A stretch of DNA of 45,846 nucleotides from Pseudobdellovibrio sp. (GCA_020696855.1 JAJFMT010000009.1:1-45846), one strand, 5' to 3'. Counted from the first letter of the stretch, positions 33,004 to 42,063 are shown. The notes: generated by a model from the sequence alone, not told the origin. Made by a program: numbers and translations.

Positions 33004-33270
33004 TTATTGAGCGAAAACCAGTTTGTCGAATTCGCCTTCTTCATCTAAGCGTTTTACGTCTACATATCCGCCGATAAAGCGGTCGCCAATAAAGATCATC
33101 GGCACGGTTCTCCAGCCGGTTCGTTCTTTCCATGCATCGACTTCATCCAGATTATTTGTGAGGTCAACGATTTCGACTTCGACACCTTTAGAATTAAAAA
33201 AGTTCAGAGCCCTGTCACAGTAAGGGCAAGGGTCTTTTTTTATCATTTTAATTTTGGCTGTCTGTTTCAT
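33004..33270 (-). CDS. grxC: Glutaredoxin
   Basis: The 88-residue protein reduces disulfides and glutathione adducts. The active site is PCPYCDRAL (Cys15 and Cys18), with the cis-Pro motif RTVPMIFIGD at about 52-61 and the glutathione-binding GGYVDVKRLDEEG after it. The size and motifs are those of the GrxC-type dithiol glutaredoxins. It is cytoplasmic and stands alone: the neighbours are convergent on one side and 115 bases away on the other. The gene symbol is by family likeness. Confidence 0.93.
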   Translation of the reverse strand: MKQTAKIKMIKKDPCPYCDRALNFFNSKGVEVEIVDLTNNLDEVDAWKERTGWRTVPMIFIGDRFIGGYVDVKRLDEEGEFDKLVFAQ

Positions 33271-33385
33271 ACAATAGCTTTCTTGCTAAGCGATTTATCC
33301 AAGGTAAATTATAGCAAAAATACTCTCAGAAACAACTCTAATAGATTTTATCTATGTTTCATTTTGGACGGTAAGCCATAGAAAC

Positions 33386-34369
33386 TTATTGAAAGCGGTT
33401 TAATTGAGTTTCAAATTCCTGAGGCTTCGTAATCACTTTTAGCTGCTCGAACATTTCATTAAATTCTGATGCTGTAAAAGACAGTTGTTTAAGCCAGCCT
33501 TTAGTGCGCGCAACCGCGAATTCAGGATTTCTGTAAGTTGAACTGGCTTCATAAAACTTCGGTAAAAGCGGCTTTAGTGTTGTGAAGCTCGCGTGTTGAG
33601 AATTTTTAATTTCTAAATCTGAAAAAAGTTTTTTAATGTTGTTAAAAATAAACGGGTCACGAAGGGCCCCGCGGCCGATCATGTAGTCTTCAGTTGCGGC
33701 ACTTTCATGGCATCTTTCAAAATCAGCCAAATTCCAGATTTCACCATTGGTCACAATTTTTATTTTTGTTACCGATTTTATTTTTGCAATCCATTCCCAG
33801 TAAGCCGGTGGCTTGTAGCCATCGGTTTTTGTGCGGCAGTGAACTGTCAGCCAGTCGGCTCCTGCAGCTTCAATGGCTTTTGCGTTTTCTAAACATGCAT
33901 TCGGGTCATCAAAGCCCAAACGGATTTTTGCAGTAACAGGAGTTGCGGCCGGCACCGCTTTTCTGACGGTAGAAACGATCGTGTAAAGGCGGTCGGTATA
34001 CTGTAACAGCGAGGCGCCTCCGTCGTGACGGTTTACCGTTTTTGCCGGGCAGCCGAAGTTTAAATCGACTCCTAATGCTCCTAGCTCGACAGCGCGAACA
34101 GCGTTAACCGCAAGGGGCTCGGGCTTTCCGCCCAGAAGCTGTATAAAGACAGGCGTGCCGCTTCTGGTTTTTGAACCCGTTAATAATTCAGGGCAATTCT
34201 TATAAAAAATTTCATCTCCGTGAAGATTGTCGGTGACTCGCAGAAATTCCGTTACGCACTGATCAATGCCGCCAAGTCCGGTCAGCAAATCACGCATAGC
34301 CCAGTCGGTAACACCTTCCATAGGAGCTAAAAACAGTTTTGGGCTGATCGCGCGCGGCAGTTGTGTCAT
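33386..34369 (-). CDS. dusC: tRNA-dihydrouridine synthase C
   Basis: The 327-residue flavoenzyme is close to DusC, which makes D16. It has LFLAPMEGVTDWAMRDLLT at the N-terminus, then QCVTEFLRV, VFIQLLGGKPEPLA, GVDLNFGCPAKTVNRHDGGA with the catalytic Cys, AKIRLGFDD, TVHCRTKTDGY, NGEIWNLAD and MIGRGALRDP. The QLLGGxP and NGEIW pieces separate DusC from DusA and DusB. The start is the ATG overlapping the TGA of the upstream EVE gene (TGATG), so the two are coupled; a GTG one codon earlier is possible. Together with the other Dus in the window, two D-sites are covered. Confidence 0.93.
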   Translation of the reverse strand: MTQLPRAISPKLFLAPMEGVTDWAMRDLLTGLGGIDQCVTEFLRVTDNLHGDEIFYKNCPELLTGSKTRSGTPVFIQLLGGKPEPLAVNAVRAVELGALGVDLNFGCPAKTVNRHDGGASLLQYTDRLYTIVSTVRKAVPAATPVTAKIRLGFDDPNACLENAKAIEAAGADWLTVHCRTKTDGYKPPAYWEWIAKIKSVTKIKIVTNGEIWNLADFERCHESAATEDYMIGRGALRDPFIFNNIKKLFSDLEIKNSQHASFTTLKPLLPKFYEASSTYRNPEFAVARTKGWLKQLSFTASEFNEMFEQLKVITKPQEFETQLNRFQ

Positions 34370-34878
34370 CACTTACGCGCCATTTTTATGATGTGATCAA
34401 AATCTTTTTTCTCAACAGGCTGAACAGATAAACGCTGGCCCCTTTTGATGACCAGCATATCTGCCAATGCAGGATCGTCTTTGATTTGCTCTAATGTGAC
34501 AACAGTTTTGAATTTTTCAACGAAACGCACCTCAGGGCAGAACCAGCGCGGTTTTTCTTTGGTGGCTGCCGGTTCATAGTATTCAGATTTTTTATCGAAC
34601 TGTGCAGGGTCGGGTATGGCTTCTTTGCTGATCTCGCCTAATCCTGCAACTCCGATGACTTCGGCGCTGGAATGGTAAAGCAGAATCTGGTCGCCCACCT
34701 TCATTGAAGTTAAATGGTTTCGTGCCTGATAATTGCGGACACCTTCCCAAAGAGTGGTTTTATTTTTTTTAAGATCATCAATAGAAAACACGTCAGGTTC
34801 AGTTTTCATCAACCAATAGCGGCGGCCTTCACTTTTTGCGGTGTCTTGAGTGTGGACAAGACCTGGCTTAGATGCCAT
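34369..34878 (-). CDS. EVE-domain protein
   Basis: The 169-residue product starts at the ATG at 34878, with GGAG nine bases before it; longer frames lack a ribosome binding site. After a short tail it carries an EVE fold: RRYWLMKTEPDVFSIDDL, TTLWEGVRNYQARNHL, MKVGDQILLYHSS and VIGVAGLGEISKEA. EVE is related to YTH and PUA and is known or suspected to bind modified bases, such as modified cytosine in DNA or modified RNA. Its coupling to dusC (overlapping stop and start) makes a link to RNA modification attractive, but that is inference. Confidence 0.9.
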   Translation of the reverse strand: MASKPGLVHTQDTAKSEGRRYWLMKTEPDVFSIDDLKKNKTTLWEGVRNYQARNHLTSMKVGDQILLYHSSAEVIGVAGLGEISKEAIPDPAQFDKKSEYYEPAATKEKPRWFCPEVRFVEKFKTVVTLEQIKDDPALADMLVIKRGQRLSVQPVEKKDFDHIIKMARK

Positions 34879-34912
34879 GATTTTTGCTCCTTGGTAACGG
34901 ATAGGATATATT

Positions 34913-35713
34913 ATGAAAAAGCCGCAAAAGAAAGCCATAAATAACTGGGTGCTGATCACCGGTGCGTCTTCAGGAATCGGAGAGGCAACGGCGAAAGCTT
35001 TAGCTGCAAAAGGCTACTCGCTGGTGCTGACGGCAAGACGGGTAGAACGCCTTAAAAAACTTTCTGCCACTTGTTTTAACCTGGGTGCCCCTCACGTTCA
35101 CACGGCAAAATGCGACGTCAAAAACAAAACCGACATTAAGAAAGTATTAAGTGACCTGAAGAAACAGAAGATATCAGTGAAGATTGTTATTAACAATGCA
35201 GGCCTGGCAAAAGGCATCGGTTCCTTTCAGGAGTCTGACTCTGCCGATAACGATGAAATGATTGATACTAACGTTAAGGGTTTATTGAACATTACCCGTG
35301 AACTTTTGCCAGAAGTGATTAAAAACCGGGGCCATATCGTAAACCTCGGGTCGGTAGCCGGCCGCCTCGTTTACGAGGGCGGCACTGTCTATTGTGCGAC
35401 CAAATTCGCAGTGAGAGCCATCAGTGATGCTCTCAGACTGGACCTCAAAGGCACCGGCGTTAGGGTTACGAACATCGAGCCGGGCATGGTGAACACGGAA
35501 TTCTCGCTTGTTCGCTTAGGAAATCAGCAGAAGGCGGACGCCGTTTACAGTGATATGATGCCGCTTTCCGCAAATGATATTGCCGAATCAATTTTGTGGT
35601 GTGTAGGGCAACCTGCGCATGTTAATATTTCCGAGCTCGTAATTTATCCCACAGATCAGGCCAGTGTTGGTCATGTCGTGCGCGGCGGGCGCAGTATTAA
35701 AAATTTGAAATAG
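34913..35713 (+). CDS. Short-chain dehydrogenase/reductase (YdfG-like)
   Basis: The 266-residue oxidoreductase has the Rossmann motif VLITGASSGIGEATA, TARRVERLKKL, the NNAG motif (IVINNAGLAKG), a catalytic Ser in VNLGSVAGRL and YCATKFAVRA with the Tyr-x-x-x-Lys pair, and IEPGMVNTEFS. The ARR after the second strand suggests NADP. The whole is very like E. coli YdfG (3-hydroxy acid dehydrogenase), but the substrate cannot be told. The start is at 34913, with a modest AGGAT-type ribosome site, 34 bases from the divergent EVE gene. fumC follows after about 39 bases on the same strand. Confidence 0.9.
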   Translation: MKKPQKKAINNWVLITGASSGIGEATAKALAAKGYSLVLTARRVERLKKLSATCFNLGAPHVHTAKCDVKNKTDIKKVLSDLKKQKISVKIVINNAGLAKGIGSFQESDSADNDEMIDTNVKGLLNITRELLPEVIKNRGHIVNLGSVAGRLVYEGGTVYCATKFAVRAISDALRLDLKGTGVRVTNIEPGMVNTEFSLVRLGNQQKADAVYSDMMPLSANDIAESILWCVGQPAHVNISELVIYPTDQASVGHVVRGGRSIKNLK

Positions 35714-35752
35714 GTTAAAACCTGTAGCGAAAAAAGACTAATGGAGAAGACC

Positions 35753-37150
35753 ATGTCGACAAATGAATTCCGAATTGAAAAAGACACAATGGGTGATGTG
35801 AAAGTTCCTGCACAGGCTTTGTGGGGAGCGCAGACTCAGCGTTCAACTGAAAATTTTAAAATCGGCGGAGACCGATTCCCGCGTGAAATGATCCGCGCTT
35901 TAGGTGTTTTGAAAAAATGCGCCGCTTTAACAAATGCAGAACTGGGTTTATTAGATAAAAAGAAAGCGGAGTTCATTGTAAAAGCCGCTGATGAAGTGAT
36001 TAACGGCAAACTGGATGAACATTTTCCGTTAGTTGTTTGGCAAACAGGTTCGGGCACGCAGACCAACATGAATTCGAATGAAGTCATCGCGAACCGTGCG
36101 ATGACGATGCAAGGTCTCTCGCTCCCTAATAAAGAAATTCACCCGAACGATGACGTGAACAAAGGGCAAAGCTCTAACGATACATTCCCGACAGCTATGC
36201 ACATCGCCGTTGCTGAACGGATTCATAACCGTTTGATTCCGATGCTTGAGAAATTGCAAAAAGCATTGGAAGCAAAAGCGATTGAATTTAAACCGATCGT
36301 AAAAATCGGCCGCACGCACTTGATGGACGCAACTCCGTTAACGCTGGGGCAGGAATTTTCAGGTTACAGCACGCAGTTAAAAAATTCTGTTCAGCGCGTG
36401 AAAAATGTTTTGCCTCACTTGCACGAGCTGGCACTGGGCGGAACTGCAGTAGGCACAGGGCTTAACACACATAAAGACTTTCCCGTAAAAGCAGCGGCTT
36501 CGATTGCGGCTGAAACAAAAATTCCGTTTGTTACGGCACCTAATAAGTTTGAAGCTTTGGCTACCCACGATGCTTTAGTCGAAGTGCACGGCGCTTTAAA
36601 AACAATCGCCGTTTCATTGATGAAAATCGCAAATGACATTCGTTTACTGGGCAGTGGCCCTCGCTGTGGTTTTGCAGAACTGAATCTTCCTGAAAATGAA
36701 CCGGGCTCTTCTATTATGCCGGGTAAAGTGAACCCGACTCAGAGTGAAGCAATGACGATGGTGTGCGCGCAGGTTCTCGGTAACGACGTTGCAGTGAACG
36801 TGGGCGGTGCCACCGGGCACTTTGAACTGAATGTTTTCAAACCGGTGATTGTTTTTAACTGTTTGAATTCTATTCGTCTGATTGCCGATGCTTGCGAAAG
36901 CTTTACTGATAATTGCGTTACAGGAATTACGGCGAACACTCAGCAAATCAAAAAGCATTTAGATAATTCTTTGATGTTAGTGACGGCGCTTAATCCGCAT
37001 ATTGGTTATGATAACGCGGCTAAAATCGCAAAAACAGCCCACAAAAACGGGACTACTTTAAAAGAAGAAGCGGTTAAGTTAGGATTATTAACAGCAGAAA
37101 AATTCGACCAGGTTGTAAAACCTGAAACAATGATCGGACCTTTAGGTTAA
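35753..37150 (+). CDS. fumC: Class II fumarate hydratase
   Basis: The 465-residue fumarase interconverts fumarate and malate in the citric-acid cycle, without an iron-sulfur cluster. It has TDMGDVKVP-like [10 protein letters not shown] at the start, [13 protein letters not shown] (about 100), [20 protein letters not shown] (about 130), [11 protein letters not shown] (about 184) and the signature [15 protein letters not shown] (about 317). The last distinguishes fumarase from aspartase by the usual pattern. The ATG at 35753 is chosen because GGAGAAG precedes it; an ATG four codons upstream has none. Its stop overlaps the next start (TAATG). Confidence 0.97.
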   Translation: MSTNEFRIEKDTMGDVKVPAQALWGAQTQRSTENFKIGGDRFPREMIRALGVLKKCAALTNAELGLLDKKKAEFIVKAADEVINGKLDEHFPLVVWQTGSGTQTNMNSNEVIANRAMTMQGLSLPNKEIHPNDDVNKGQSSNDTFPTAMHIAVAERIHNRLIPMLEKLQKALEAKAIEFKPIVKIGRTHLMDATPLTLGQEFSGYSTQLKNSVQRVKNVLPHLHELALGGTAVGTGLNTHKDFPVKAAASIAAETKIPFVTAPNKFEALATHDALVEVHGALKTIAVSLMKIANDIRLLGSGPRCGFAELNLPENEPGSSIMPGKVNPTQSEAMTMVCAQVLGNDVAVNVGGATGHFELNVFKPVIVFNCLNSIRLIADACESFTDNCVTGITANTQQIKKHLDNSLMLVTALNPHIGYDNAAKIAKTAHKNGTTLKEEAVKLGLLTAEKFDQVVKPETMIGPLG

Positions 37151-38028
37151 TGACTTTGCCGGTGAACCCTTTACTTTCAAGAGCCACGTGGATGCACAAC
37201 GGAGACATCCGTCCTTACGTGTTTGTGCGCCCTGAAAATAAAATCGATGCACCGGGAACACGTCATAAGCTCGACTGGTTTCAGTACGAGCCGATTTATA
37301 AAAATCCGTTAGACTTGCATGAGCTTCCTTTTGCTGAGGCTATTTACCAAATTGAATGGAAGTCTTTCGGCGGCCAGGACCTTGCGATTCCTCGCTGGGT
37401 TTTTTATGACTGCGCAGCCATGCCGGGATTCGTTGCGGGCTTTGCAGGGCGAACAGAAAAACTTCCTAAAAAAGTTTTAGATATCTTAGGTTATTCAACT
37501 GAACACGAATGGTGCCCGATCTCTTTATTTATTATCACGCCTACAATGCACAGGGGTGAGTGGGTGGCCTTTGATTTGTGTTCAATCAATTCCATGCTTC
37601 CGAAAGAAGAGCAGTTTCACGGTCTTGGGTTTTTGTCGAAAGCCTTTGGTTTGTGGTACGCGAACGTTCAGCAGTGTTCGGGCATGACTCAATGGGGAAG
37701 CCCGGCATTAAAATTACACTCGCACTACGGGCATTTAGAAATAATCGGCTCGTATGCTCCTTTGCACACGCATGCCACGACCATGACTTACCGTTGTGAA
37801 GTGAACACTGACTGCTGGGAAAAATTCTTCACGCGCGAGCCGGACCTGGCTTTCTTAGAGAAATACGGACCGACTGAATTTCAGATCAATCCGGCTGACC
37901 AGGCTTCGATGAAGAGTTTGCAAAATAAAATACAGAACCAAGAAGGGCCGTTTTACTTAAGTGCCGGCGAGATTGCCCAAAAAGGTTTAAAAGATCCATT
38001 AACCGTTTACAGATTAAAACAAGGATAG
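37150..38028 (+). CDS. Conserved-looking protein of unknown function
   Basis: The 292-residue product has no signal peptide or membrane segment. It is rich in aromatic residues, with RATWMHNGDIRPYVF at the start, PRWVFYDCAAMPGFVAGFAG, HEWCPISLFIITPTMHRGEW, and a His-rich HSHYGHLEIIGSYAPLHTHA (about 195-215) that could bind a metal. I do not recognise a family. Its ATG overlaps the fumC stop and the zinc-ribbon gene follows after 3 bases, so the three form a tight operon. Its composition looks like a well-folded cytoplasmic protein. Confidence 0.75.
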   Translation: MTLPVNPLLSRATWMHNGDIRPYVFVRPENKIDAPGTRHKLDWFQYEPIYKNPLDLHELPFAEAIYQIEWKSFGGQDLAIPRWVFYDCAAMPGFVAGFAGRTEKLPKKVLDILGYSTEHEWCPISLFIITPTMHRGEWVAFDLCSINSMLPKEEQFHGLGFLSKAFGLWYANVQQCSGMTQWGSPALKLHSHYGHLEIIGSYAPLHTHATTMTYRCEVNTDCWEKFFTREPDLAFLEKYGPTEFQINPADQASMKSLQNKIQNQEGPFYLSAGEIAQKGLKDPLTVYRLKQG

Positions 38029-38031
38029 TTT

Positions 38032-38457
38032 ATGACAATGACATTACCTCCAGTTGCCAAATCTTTTCATACTTTTTGTAAGAAGTGCGATGCCGACCGC
38101 TACCACACGGTTCTGGCGCATAAATCAGCTACCTCTGCCAGTATCGAATGTGAAGTTTGTCACAGCAAAAAAACCTACACTCTGCCAAAAGCAGGAGGAT
38201 CGACAGTGAAAGCCAAAAGAGCAACAAGCGGCGCTACTAAAGTTAGAAAAAATTCTCACGCCGACGAATACGGTCAGTTGATGATGAACCGCGGAGACGA
38301 AAAAGGAATTCCTTTTAACATTCGTACCAAATTTGAACTGGATCAAAAAATCGATCACCCGAAATTCGGTGCCGGTTTCGTGAAAAACGTAATGGCTGAC
38401 CGTGTAGATGTGATGTTTCAGGACGAACTGAAAACTTTAATTCATAACAAACAGTAA
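38032..38457 (+). CDS. Zinc-ribbon protein with a PcrA-C-terminal-like domain
   Basis: The 141-residue product has a zinc ribbon (FCKKCDADRYH and CEVCHSKKTY, CxxC...CxxC, about residues 15-45), a basic linker, and a final about 40 residues: KFELDQKIDHPKFGAGFVKNV, continuing to VDVMFQDELKTL. The pattern Gly/Asp-x-Ile-x-His-x-x-Phe-Gly-x-Gly-x-Val resembles the Tudor-like C-terminal domain of PcrA/UvrD, known to bind RNA polymerase. The ribosome binding site AGGATAG is good. It is followed 19 bases later by a helicase of that family which appears to lack this domain at its own end. CarD-like or other Tudor/KOW domains are alternatives. Confidence 0.65.
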   Translation: MTMTLPPVAKSFHTFCKKCDADRYHTVLAHKSATSASIECEVCHSKKTYTLPKAGGSTVKAKRATSGATKVRKNSHADEYGQLMMNRGDEKGIPFNIRTKFELDQKIDHPKFGAGFVKNVMADRVDVMFQDELKTLIHNKQ

Positions 38458-38476
38458 TTTTTAAATTTTAGCTGCC

Positions 38477-40483
38477 ATGGACTGGTTCAAAGATCTCAAC
38501 CCAGAGCAATGCGAAGCTGTTGCCCATAATTATGGGCCGCTTCTTATTTTAGCGGGTGCGGGGTCAGGTAAGACCACAGTTCTGGTATCGCGTACGGGCC
38601 GCATGATTGATGAGAACATCGCGCCCGCAGCAAAAATCTGCGTACTGACATTTACAAATAAAGCCGCTCGTGAATTAAAACACCGCGTGCAGCTGAAAGT
38701 TGGCCCGAAAGCTAAAGGCCTGTGGGCCGGGACTTTTCACTCATTCGGCCTGCAGTTGCTTCGTAAAAATCATAAGCGGGCAGGTTTAGGCCCTCACTTC
38801 GGCATCTTAGATCAAGGCGATACAAACTCTCTGATCAAAGAACTTTTAAAAGAAGTGAAAACGTCGAAAGAAAAATTCGACGCAGACAAAATCGGTAATT
38901 TAATTAATCTTATCCGCGCAGGAAAAAGTTTGCCTCCCGGAATGCTGGAAGAGTATCACGAGATCGCAACTGTTTTAGCGCCACGTTACGAAAAGAAATT
39001 AAAAACTCTTGGCGTAACGGATTTTGAGGGCTTGTTGCTTGAGCCGCTACGATTGTTTCATACCCATCCTGAAGTTTTAGAAGGCGTGCAAAATCACTTT
39101 TCGCAAATCATGGTGGATGAGTTTCAGGATACGAATCAGGAGCAAATGAAGCTGGTGCATGCTTTAAGCGCGCAACACAAAAATCTGACTGTGGTCGGTG
39201 ATGATGATCAGTCTATCTACGGCTGGCGCGGCGCTGAAATCAAAAATATTCTGGATTTTCCTCACACGCAGGAAAACTGCGCTGTTATCAAGTTAGAAAG
39301 AAACTACCGGTCGTTGTCAGGTATTCTGGATTTAGGCAACGAAGTGATTTCAAAAAACAAAAAACGCCACGGAAAAATTCTGCGCTCTACAAAAACTGAA
39401 ATGCCGGATGAAAAACCTGATGTTTTTGTTTTAGAAAATGAAGATGAAGAAGCCGATTTTGTTGTTCGCGAAATCAGAAACAGCCGGACGCAAAACTACA
39501 GTTTCAGAGATGTCGCAATTCTTTACCGTTCAAACACTCAAGGTGCTTTTATTGAAAGTGCCTTAAGACGTGATCAGATTCCCTATTCCATTTCAGGCGG
39601 AACTTCTATTTTCGACCGCAAAGAAGCAAAAGACTGGCTGGCTTATTTAAAACAGGCGTTAGCACCTGATGAGGTGAGCCTTCGCCGGGTTATCAACACG
39701 CCTCCGCGCGGAATAGGTGAGACCACGCTTGATAAGCTGACGGAGTACTCTGACGCAAAAGACATCGGCTTTGTTGAGGCCTGCAAGCAATGGCGTGAAG
39801 CCGGAGTTGCGGAAAAGACCGGTGAAGCGATTGATAATTTAATGAAATGGATCTGGACATTCCCTTCGCGATTACTGGAAGACGATTCCTGCGGAAAAAC
39901 TATTTCAGAGCGCTTTATGTTTTTAGTTCGTGAAAGCGGCTACCGGGACTTCCTGGCGCAAACGTCACCTGAAGGTGCGGTTTTTGAGAAGCGCTGGCAG
40001 GTGATTGAGATCGTGGGACGAATCATTGAGTCTTTCGTCATGAAGCGGGAAGTGGCTGTTTCTACTTTAAAAGATTTTATCGATGCCATGATGTTAAAAG
40101 ATGATGGCGATGACGATAATGAAAAAAATGAAGTGCAACTGATGACGATTCACGCCTCTAAAGGTTTGGAGTTTCCGGTTGTGATTTTGGTCGGTGTTGA
40201 AGAAGATCTGCTTCCGCATAAGCGTCTCGGCGGGGATTTAGATGAAGAACGCCGTTTGCTTTACGTCGGTATTACGCGGGCACAGAAAAAACTAAGCCTC
40301 ACATACTGCCGGCAGCGAAAAAAAATGGGTGTTATTAAACCCGTTTTCGCCTCGAGATTTTTAACGGATTGTAACAAGGCCCTGTACAATTTGCATGAGC
40401 ACGGCTCGCGCCCGGTAACAGGTGAAGCGCGTGAGCAGATGGTCAGTGACTTTCTAAAAAAGCTGAACGAAAAAAACGTTTAG
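38477..40483 (+). CDS. UvrD/Rep-family DNA helicase
   Basis: The 668-residue SF1A helicase has a Q-type motif and Walker A LNPEQCEAVAHNYGPLLILA then GAGSGKTT (about 20-40), TFTNKAARELK (Ia), IMVDEFQDTNQEQ (II, about 213), VVGDDDQSIYGWRGAEI (III), RNYRS (IV), LMTIHASKGLEFPVVILVGV (V, about 555) and YVGITRAQKKLSLTY (VI). The length is near Rep (673) rather than PcrA (about 730), and the usual PcrA C-terminal tail is missing. It unwinds DNA 3'-5' for repair or replication restart. It follows the zinc-ribbon gene, 19 bases downstream. No clear ribosome binding site precedes the ATG. Confidence 0.93.
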   Translation: MDWFKDLNPEQCEAVAHNYGPLLILAGAGSGKTTVLVSRTGRMIDENIAPAAKICVLTFTNKAARELKHRVQLKVGPKAKGLWAGTFHSFGLQLLRKNHKRAGLGPHFGILDQGDTNSLIKELLKEVKTSKEKFDADKIGNLINLIRAGKSLPPGMLEEYHEIATVLAPRYEKKLKTLGVTDFEGLLLEPLRLFHTHPEVLEGVQNHFSQIMVDEFQDTNQEQMKLVHALSAQHKNLTVVGDDDQSIYGWRGAEIKNILDFPHTQENCAVIKLERNYRSLSGILDLGNEVISKNKKRHGKILRSTKTEMPDEKPDVFVLENEDEEADFVVREIRNSRTQNYSFRDVAILYRSNTQGAFIESALRRDQIPYSISGGTSIFDRKEAKDWLAYLKQALAPDEVSLRRVINTPPRGIGETTLDKLTEYSDAKDIGFVEACKQWREAGVAEKTGEAIDNLMKWIWTFPSRLLEDDSCGKTISERFMFLVRESGYRDFLAQTSPEGAVFEKRWQVIEIVGRIIESFVMKREVAVSTLKDFIDAMMLKDDGDDDNEKNEVQLMTIHASKGLEFPVVILVGVEEDLLPHKRLGGDLDEERRLLYVGITRAQKKLSLTYCRQRKKMGVIKPVFASRFLTDCNKALYNLHEHGSRPVTGEAREQMVSDFLKKLNEKNV

Positions 40484-40513
40484 TTCTTAAAGCTATATCT
40501 GAAAAACTTTTAG

Positions 40514-41164
40514 CTATTCCTTAAAAAAATTTTCAAAACTGATAGCAGAAGAAAATTCGTAAGTTTTTCCGCCGAATTCAAAATTTAATCTCTCTGCATG
40601 CAAGTGCATTCTCAAAGGTGCACCGTAAAACTTTTCAATATTTTTATTGTACTTTTCTTCGTTGTAACGTTTGTCGCCAACGATCGGGTGGTTCGCAAGT
40701 AAAGCATGCTTTCTGATCTGATGCTGGCGGCCGGTAAGAATCTCAGCCTGAATTTCTGTAAAATATTTATTGGTTCGTAAAACAGTGACGTCTGTACGGG
40801 CGTCTTTGCGGTCAGCGCTTGCGCCTTGGGGGTTTTTGCGGCCTTCGGCTTTATCTGAAATAGGCCAACTCCAGGTTGTTTTCATAGCGGGATTCTTCCA
40901 TGGACTGCGAAGCAAGGCGCGGTAAAACTTATGGCCGTTTTCCAGCGAGGAAACCAGCTTTTGATGAGTTTCAGGCTTCTGGGCAACGATCATTAACCCG
41001 GAAGTTTCCTGATCTAAACGGTTTACGAAGTGTATAGGTTTTTTCAAACCCTGTAACTGTTCCAATACGGAGGGGCTTTGATTGTGAACCGAAAGCCCAT
41101 GGGGCTTATGGAGAACGATAAAATCGTTGTTCTCCTCTAACAATTGAATCATTTCGACATTCAT
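40514..41164 (-). CDS. RluA-family pseudouridine synthase
   Basis: The 216-residue enzyme isomerises uridine to pseudouridine in rRNA or tRNA. It starts LHKPHGLSVH, has the catalytic NRLDQETSGLMIVAQ with the Asp (about residue 52), FYRALLRSPW, AEILTGRQHQIRKHALLANHPIVGD and a short end. It has no S4 domain, so it is like the RluA or TruC type; the target is not known. The ribosome binding site GGGAG supports the ATG at 41164. The start is 26 bases from that of the plus-strand gene at 41191, so the promoters overlap. Confidence 0.9.
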   Translation of the reverse strand: MNVEMIQLLEENNDFIVLHKPHGLSVHNQSPSVLEQLQGLKKPIHFVNRLDQETSGLMIVAQKPETHQKLVSSLENGHKFYRALLRSPWKNPAMKTTWSWPISDKAEGRKNPQGASADRKDARTDVTVLRTNKYFTEIQAEILTGRQHQIRKHALLANHPIVGDKRYNEEKYNKNIEKFYGAPLRMHLHAERLNFEFGGKTYEFSSAISFENFFKE

Positions 41165-41190
41165 GTTAGTATGCTCCCATAGAGGTTATT

Positions 41191-41685
41191 ATGATTCAAG
41201 AGAATGAAAATCAGAATGTTGTAGATAACGAAAACAAAACAGCTAAACAAGAAGTAAAGTCTGAAGCGAAAGCACAAGCCAAGCTGCAGCCGGACGATAC
41301 TGCTGGTGAGGAAGCTAATGAGTCCGTGGCCGCAGGCCAAGAATCAACGGATTCAACAGGCGGCGAAGATTCAACAGACCCGCAAGCTAACGCTAAAGCC
41401 GACTCTGTAAAAATCGAATTCCCTTACAGCGAAATTATCCGCGAGAAAGTTCCGAAAGCATTTGAGGTTGCAGAAAAAGTTGCAACTGACTGGAAGAACG
41501 AAGGCGACTTTACTGATTTGGGTATTGATCACCCGGTGGCAGGCATCGTGGCCTCTCAGGCATTAACAAGAGCTAAAAAAGTTGAAAAGAAGCTTGAAGA
41601 AAAAGGCGTATTCACAATGGCTAAGATGGGTCTTGAAATCGCCAAGTCACAAGTTGAAACTTTAAAAAGCAAAATTAGTAAGTAA
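41191..41685 (+). CDS. Acidic low-complexity protein of unknown function
   Basis: The 164-residue product has an AGAGGT ribosome binding site. The first about 70 residues are acidic and rich in Glu, Gln, Ala, Asp, Ser and Lys and look disordered; the rest (KIEFPYSEIIREKVPKAFEV and on) is helical, with a Lys/Glu C-terminal coiled coil. No signal or membrane segment is seen. No family is recognised. It lies 11 bases upstream of bolA on the same strand, so co-expression is likely, but a link is not shown. Confidence 0.7.
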   Translation: MIQENENQNVVDNENKTAKQEVKSEAKAQAKLQPDDTAGEEANESVAAGQESTDSTGGEDSTDPQANAKADSVKIEFPYSEIIREKVPKAFEVAEKVATDWKNEGDFTDLGIDHPVAGIVASQALTRAKKVEKKLEEKGVFTMAKMGLEIAKSQVETLKSKISK

Positions 41686-41696
41686 TACGAATTTCA

Positions 41697-41984
41697 ATGA
41701 GTACATCCCGCGATGAAAGAATACTGGAAGCGATGAAGGCTTTGACGCCTTCAAAGCTTCAATTAATTAACGACAGCCAAAAACACGCGGGTCACGTTCA
41801 TCATTTAGGTGGGGCTCCGTTCACCGGTGAAACCCACTACAAACTCATCATCACAAGCCCCATGTTTGAAGGGCAGTCGCGCATTGACCGTCAGCGCATG
41901 GTCATGAATTTACTGAAAGAAGAATTCAATTCCGGCCTTCATGCGCTTGAAATAAAAGCCTCATCTCCATCAGAAGCGGGCTAA
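41697..41984 (+). CDS. bolA: BolA-family protein
   Basis: The 95-residue protein has the BolA fold: LTPSKLQLINDSQKHAGHVH (about 16-35; typical D-S-x-x-H-x-x-H), FTGETHYKLIITSPMFEGQS, and RIDRQRMVMNLLKEEF, the helix-turn-helix-like stretch. BolA proteins work with monothiol glutaredoxins in iron-sulfur and iron handling, or act in cell shape and stress. The glutaredoxin in this window is of the dithiol CPYC type, so a pairing is not implied. The start has only a weak ribosome site; translation may be coupled to the acidic protein before it. Confidence 0.88.
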   Translation: MSTSRDERILEAMKALTPSKLQLINDSQKHAGHVHHLGGAPFTGETHYKLIITSPMFEGQSRIDRQRMVMNLLKEEFNSGLHALEIKASSPSEAG

Positions 41985-42063
41985 GTTAAACCTGGACTGA
42001 CAATTGGTCCTGCCAACGATTCGTCTGATAAAGTAAACCTGAAAATGTACCGAAAAGAGATTC

